Assembly: GCA_034331105.1 (NCBI GenBank)
Contig: JAXQGB010000015.1
Location: forward strand, 124,001-188,000
From: Caenicola sp034331105
GTDB lineage: Bacteria > Synergistota > Synergistia > Synergistales > Synergistaceae
Direction of reading: 5' to 3'
Length of the DNA: 64,000 nt
The position numbers and the translations under genes were made by a program. Within the stretch, counting starts at the first letter, position 1; each line of letters begins with the position of its first letter. Under the pieces are notes generated by a model. It was given only the letters and a program-made list of their open reading frames with translations. It did not search any database and was not told where the DNA came from. Positions 61,144 through 64,000 of the stretch are shown piece by piece.

Positions 61144-61631
61144 ACCTTGTACACTCCTTCAGCGTTCCATTCGCCGCTTTTTCCGCCTGTCTTCCTTATC
61201 AGCCTTATGTCCCTTATGATCATGCCCTTATCTATCCCTTTGCACATGTCATAGAAACAAAGAGCCGCGGCAGAAACTCCCGTCAGCGCCTCCATCTCAA
61301 CGCCTGTCACTTCGTTCGCAGTTGCTTCACATGTTATCCTGACAGACTTCGTCCCTCCAGCCAGATCACATTTGACCACTACATTATCAAGCCTTATTGT
61401 GTGGCACAACGGGATGAGATCGGGAGTCTTCTTTGCTCCCATGATACCCGCAAGCTCGGCAATAAGGAAGGGATCTCCTTTTTTAACGCTTCCGGCGGAT
61501 ACTTTTTCGTATATCGCATCCGGAAGGTCTATCCATCCTTCAGCCCAGGCAGTACGCGAAGTTAACTTTTTATTGCTCACATCTACCAGAACCGGCCTGC
61601 CGTCACTGTCAAAGTGTGTATATTCTCCCAT
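61140..61631 (-). CDS. moaC: Cyclic pyranopterin monophosphate synthase
   Basis: MoaC, with MoaA, converts GTP to cyclic pyranopterin monophosphate, the first molybdopterin intermediate. The ATG at 61631 has GGGGGAT upstream and gives the standard 163 residues; the frame is open further into moaA without conservation. Motifs are GRPVLVDVSNK, LIPLCHTIRLDNV, and GVEMEALTGVSAAALCFYDMCK with RLIRKTGGKSGEW at the end. Confidence 0.95.
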   Translation of the reverse strand: MGEYTHFDSDGRPVLVDVSNKKLTSRTAWAEGWIDLPDAIYEKVSAGSVKKGDPFLIAELAGIMGAKKTPDLIPLCHTIRLDNVVVKCDLAGGTKSVRITCEATANEVTGVEMEALTGVSAAALCFYDMCKGIDKGMIIRDIRLIRKTGGKSGEWNAEGVYKV

Positions 61632-61633
61632 GT

Positions 61634-62608
61634 TTATCCCCCTATTCCGGACATATGCTGGTGTCCGGCCCGGACGTCGCTCCAGCATCTCGGTTTGTTT
61701 TTTATGCTTTCAAGAATCAGTTCTTTGAGTCCTTCACTGTCCGAGTTAAGTATCAGCGGTCTCATTGGGATCTCATCCGGAGCAAAAAGACATGTCCTCA
61801 GCTTTCCCGTTGCTGAGACCCTGAGGCGGTTGCAGTATTTACAGAAATGGTTTGAAACAGCAGTGATTATACCTATCGAGTCACCTGTCTTCTCATTCCT
61901 GTAATATTTAGCAGGGCCGGCCTGGTCGGAATGAGGCTTTTCAGCCTTCCACGAATCGCCCTCAGGGAGCATCTTAAGTATGTCTTCCCCGCTTATAAAT
62001 GCTTCTTCGTTCCAAACATCGTCTTCAAGAGGCATAAATTCTATTAATCGAAGGAGGACTTTCTCCCTTTTGGCGAAAGCCAGCAGTTCTCCGATCTCGC
62101 CGTCATTGAAACCCCTTATCAGCACGGTGTTGAGTTTGATGTTCCTTATTCCCGCCCTTACAGCGGCCCTGATGCCCGAAAGGACATTGTCAATGTTGCC
62201 AACCCTTGTCACATCGGCAAACTTTACAGGGTCAAGCGTATCAAGGCTTATGTTGAGTGAGTGCAGGTTTGCCCTAGCCAGATCATCCGCATACTGCCCA
62301 AGCAAAGAAGCATTGGTCGTCAGGGCCGTCTTCATTTCCGGAAACTCTTTGTTGAGCTCCATAAGGAAGCTGACAAGCCCTCTTCTCACAAGAGGTTCTC
62401 CTCCTGTAAATCTTACTTTCCTGACCCCCAGCTCCCATAGTACTCTGCAGAGGAAGGATATTTCCTCGTATCTCATTATCTCACTGTGATCCAGAAATTC
62501 AACACCCTCTTGGGGCATGCAGTATTTACACCTGTAATTGCATCTGTCTGTCACCGAAATACGGACATAGTTCAGATCTCTTCCGAAGTCGTCTATCAGT
62601 CTGTCCAT
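61634..62608 (-). CDS. moaA: GTP 3',8-cyclase
   Basis: MoaA is a radical SAM enzyme. The ATG at 62608 is chosen because GGGAGG lies six bases upstream and the family begins DFGRDLNYVRISVTDRCNYR; an in-frame extension lies inside moeA. The 324-residue product has the N-terminal CxxxCxxC in DRCNYRCKYC, TGGEPLVRRG, and the C-terminal cluster in FCKYCNRLRVSATGKLRTCLF. It ends with GIGG, and the terminal Gly-Gly is required in this family. Confidence 0.96.
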   Translation of the reverse strand: MDRLIDDFGRDLNYVRISVTDRCNYRCKYCMPQEGVEFLDHSEIMRYEEISFLCRVLWELGVRKVRFTGGEPLVRRGLVSFLMELNKEFPEMKTALTTNASLLGQYADDLARANLHSLNISLDTLDPVKFADVTRVGNIDNVLSGIRAAVRAGIRNIKLNTVLIRGFNDGEIGELLAFAKREKVLLRLIEFMPLEDDVWNEEAFISGEDILKMLPEGDSWKAEKPHSDQAGPAKYYRNEKTGDSIGIITAVSNHFCKYCNRLRVSATGKLRTCLFAPDEIPMRPLILNSDSEGLKELILESIKNKPRCWSDVRAGHQHMSGIGG

Positions 62609-64000
62609 CTGTAGCCTCCCATAGCCTGAACAGTTTCTCTCCATTCCCTTTCCATAAGGCTGTCCAGAAGGGCCTGTACTGCCGGATGGTCCATGTAGAC
62701 CGAAGGGATGACAAGTTCATAGGGCTCTTCTGCAAGCGGTATGAAGTCAAGCCCCAGAGCGTCCGCCGCTGATTTTATTCCGAGTGTTGCATCTGCCAGA
62801 CCGGTAAAGACGCGGTTTGCAGCTTCCATGTGCGTAGTACACTGCTGTTCATAGCCCTTTATCTCGGAAGGGGATGTTCCTGTCATTTTCAAAAGGTGGT
62901 CAAAGAGGACCCTTGTACCTGCTCCGGGCTGTCTGTTTGAGAACACATTGTCGCCTTCGCAGAGATGTTCGAATGTATTTATCTTTTTAGGATTGCCCTT
63001 CTGCACTATTATCCCCTGCGTCCTGTAAAAGACAGGGATCCGCTCCCATTTTGCCCCGTTGGCAAAGCGTTCGATAAAACTGTCGTTGTATGTCCCGTCC
63101 CTGTCGTCGAGAAGATGTGCCGCAGCCATGTGGCACTCTCCCCTGCTCAGGGCGGCAAGCCCCCCCATGCTGCCTACAGCCCGTGATACAAAATCTCCGC
63201 CCCTGCGTCTGATCGGAGTGACCAAAAGCTGTATAGCCGGGTCGTCAGAACCCTGGAAGAGTATTCTCCTGTCCAGCTCAACTTTTCTTTTCATCCAGAC
63301 TGTGACATCCGTCCCCTTCTCACATTCAAGGGCAGCAGCAGGAAGAAGAGCAATGCCGTCTGCCTCTGCCAACGCCCAAAGGACGCTCGCTCCGGAAGTA
63401 AGGGCCCAGGAATATATTGTATCTCCGACTTTAGCCGTTTTGACCCTAAGCCATTCCTCTATCCCTGCCGGCGAAGAATGCTGGACGAGGAGTTTGGTAT
63501 TCCAGGTTTCCCTGCATCCGACAGCTTCTTTTATCATACGGTCCGGGTCTTCATCTCTCGCTGAAAGAAAGTTGAGCAACGGATATACGAGACTCCACAG
63601 GACCACTGTGGTCGACATGGGAAACCCCGGAAGGCAAATAACAGGCTTGCCCTTTATCTCCGCGGCCATTGCCGGCCTGCCGGGTTTCATGCGTATCCAC
63701 CTGAAGATCACCTTTCCAAGATCTTCAAAGACCTCCAGAGTATGGTCCCTGCGGCCTTTTGCTGAACCTGCACCAACAAGCACCACATCATAATTATCCA
63801 CTCCTTCTGAAACTTTTTCCTTCAGAAGGGCGGGATCGTCGGGGACTACGGGGGAGACGTCCACATCAAATCCCCATTCCCTGAAGGATGCTTCGATAAA
63901 GAGTGAGTTGCTCTCTGCTACTGTGCCGGACTTGGGGTTTGGATCTGAAAGCCATTTTCCCCTTGATATGACCTCATCACCGGTCGGGATATAGAGCGTT
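62596..64000 (-). CDS. MoeA-type molybdopterin molybdotransferase with C-terminal PBP-like domain (5' truncated)
   Basis: The frame is open from the window edge (upstream start not seen) to the stop at 62596. The visible N-terminal part is MoeA: LYIPTGDEVISRGKW, SNSLFIEASFREWGFDV, VVLVGAGSAKGRRDHTLEV, GRPAMAAEIKGKPVICLPGFPMS. MoeA inserts molybdate or tungstate into MPT-AMP. The last 200 or so residues form a periplasmic-binding-protein-like domain (LAALSRGECHMAAAHLLD, QGIIVQKGNPKKINTFEHL, NRQPGAGTRVLFDHLL, DATLGIKSAADALGLDFIPL), an arrangement known in anaerobes and often proposed to sense molybdate or tungstate. It overlaps moaA by 13 bp. Confidence 0.92.
   Translation of the reverse strand, partial: TLYIPTGDEVISRGKWLSDPNPKSGTVAESNSLFIEASFREWGFDVDVSPVVPDDPALLKEKVSEGVDNYDVVLVGAGSAKGRRDHTLEVFEDLGKVIFRWIRMKPGRPAMAAEIKGKPVICLPGFPMSTTVVLWSLVYPLLNFLSARDEDPDRMIKEAVGCRETWNTKLLVQHSSPAGIEEWLRVKTAKVGDTIYSWALTSGASVLWALAEADGIALLPAAALECEKGTDVTVWMKRKVELDRRILFQGSDDPAIQLLVTPIRRRGGDFVSRAVGSMGGLAALSRGECHMAAAHLLDDRDGTYNDSFIERFANGAKWERIPVFYRTQGIIVQKGNPKKINTFEHLCEGDNVFSNRQPGAGTRVLFDHLLKMTGTSPSEIKGYEQQCTTHMEAANRVFTGLADATLGIKSAADALGLDFIPLAEEPYELVIPSVYMDHPAVQALLDSLMEREWRETVQAMGGYRWTD

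Noticed and set aside
1..64000. tRNA genes, CRISPR arrays, intact insertion sequences, phage genes
   Set aside because: No cloverleaf with a T-loop GTTCGA context, no regular spaced repeats and no transposase or phage protein was found in gaps or frames.

Overview
The window reads as a dense chromosomal segment of an anaerobic, amino-acid-fermenting bacterium, most likely a member of Synergistota. This is inferred from gene content; no 16S rRNA gene is present. Supporting points are: a complete histidine-degradation pathway (hutH, hutU, hutI, ftcD, fchA); arginine deiminase next to ornithine carbamoyltransferase; a secreted sulfatase whose C-terminal tail resembles the Synergistes-type Synerg-CTERM sorting signal; an anaerobic sulfatase-maturating radical SAM enzyme; and the diderm-type RseP/UppS/CdsA/Dxr cluster next to genes more familiar from Firmicutes (whiA, yvcK, rapZ, a SpoIID-domain protein, an LCP protein). 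No tRNA, rRNA, CRISPR array or intact transposase was seen.

Layout. 1-11049 (+): end of a MeaB-like GTPase, an RpiB-Upp fusion, envelope precursor genes (tagO/wecA-like, wecB, murA), a P-loop protein with an Asp23-like end, family 4 UDG, then uppS-cdsA-dxr-rseP-ispG. 11050-20192 (+): arcA-argF with their own promoter and a palindromic operator candidate, nadE, yebC, ruvCAB, a DUF2905 protein, a SpoIID-domain protein and queA. 20193-27081: hut genes in two divergent units (hutH-ftcD-hutI on -, hutU-fchA on +) sharing a short control region with a perfect 12-bp-arm palindrome. 27082-30900 (-): a small EamA-like protein, then serA and a class V aminotransferase behind a serine-codon-rich leader peptide and attenuator. 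30901-47677: a 253-bp inverted-repeat element, mltG, tldD, ftsK, rpmB (-), xseB-ispA-dxs-tlyA-nadK-recN, rplU-rpmA-obgE-nadD-LCP-rsfS, followed by a HIT protein to 48061. 48062-52140: an AT-rich island with a broken tpiA copy, a sulfatase and its maturase. 52179-64000 (-): tpiA, pgk, gap, a glycogen-debranching-like enzyme, whiA-yvcK-rapZ, and a molybdopterin cluster (mogA-like, moaC, moaA, moeA with a substrate-binding-like end, running off the window).

How the genes work together. Several units are clear pathways: isoprenoid synthesis (dxr, ispG, dxs, ispA) feeding undecaprenyl phosphate (uppS) and peptidoglycan (murA, mltG, ftsK); histidine to glutamate plus one-carbon folate; lower glycolysis (gap-pgk-tpiA); NAD synthesis (nadD, nadE, nadK); Holliday-junction processing (ruvABC) and repair (recN, UDG, xseB).

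The most interesting item is upstream of the aminotransferase-serA pair. A consensus promoter (TTGACA, 17 bp, TATATA) leads into a 45-codon reading frame with 12 serine codons, all UCN, plus Gly and Cys codons. This is followed by a 14-bp-stem terminator with a T tract, and by a 14-bp alternative pairing that would disrupt it. It looks like classical ribosome-mediated attenuation of serine synthesis. Other points worth checking are the shared hut operator, the tpiA relic beside the sulfatase cassette, the RpiB-Upp fusion, the P-loop/Asp23-like protein, and the large inverted-repeat element before mltG.
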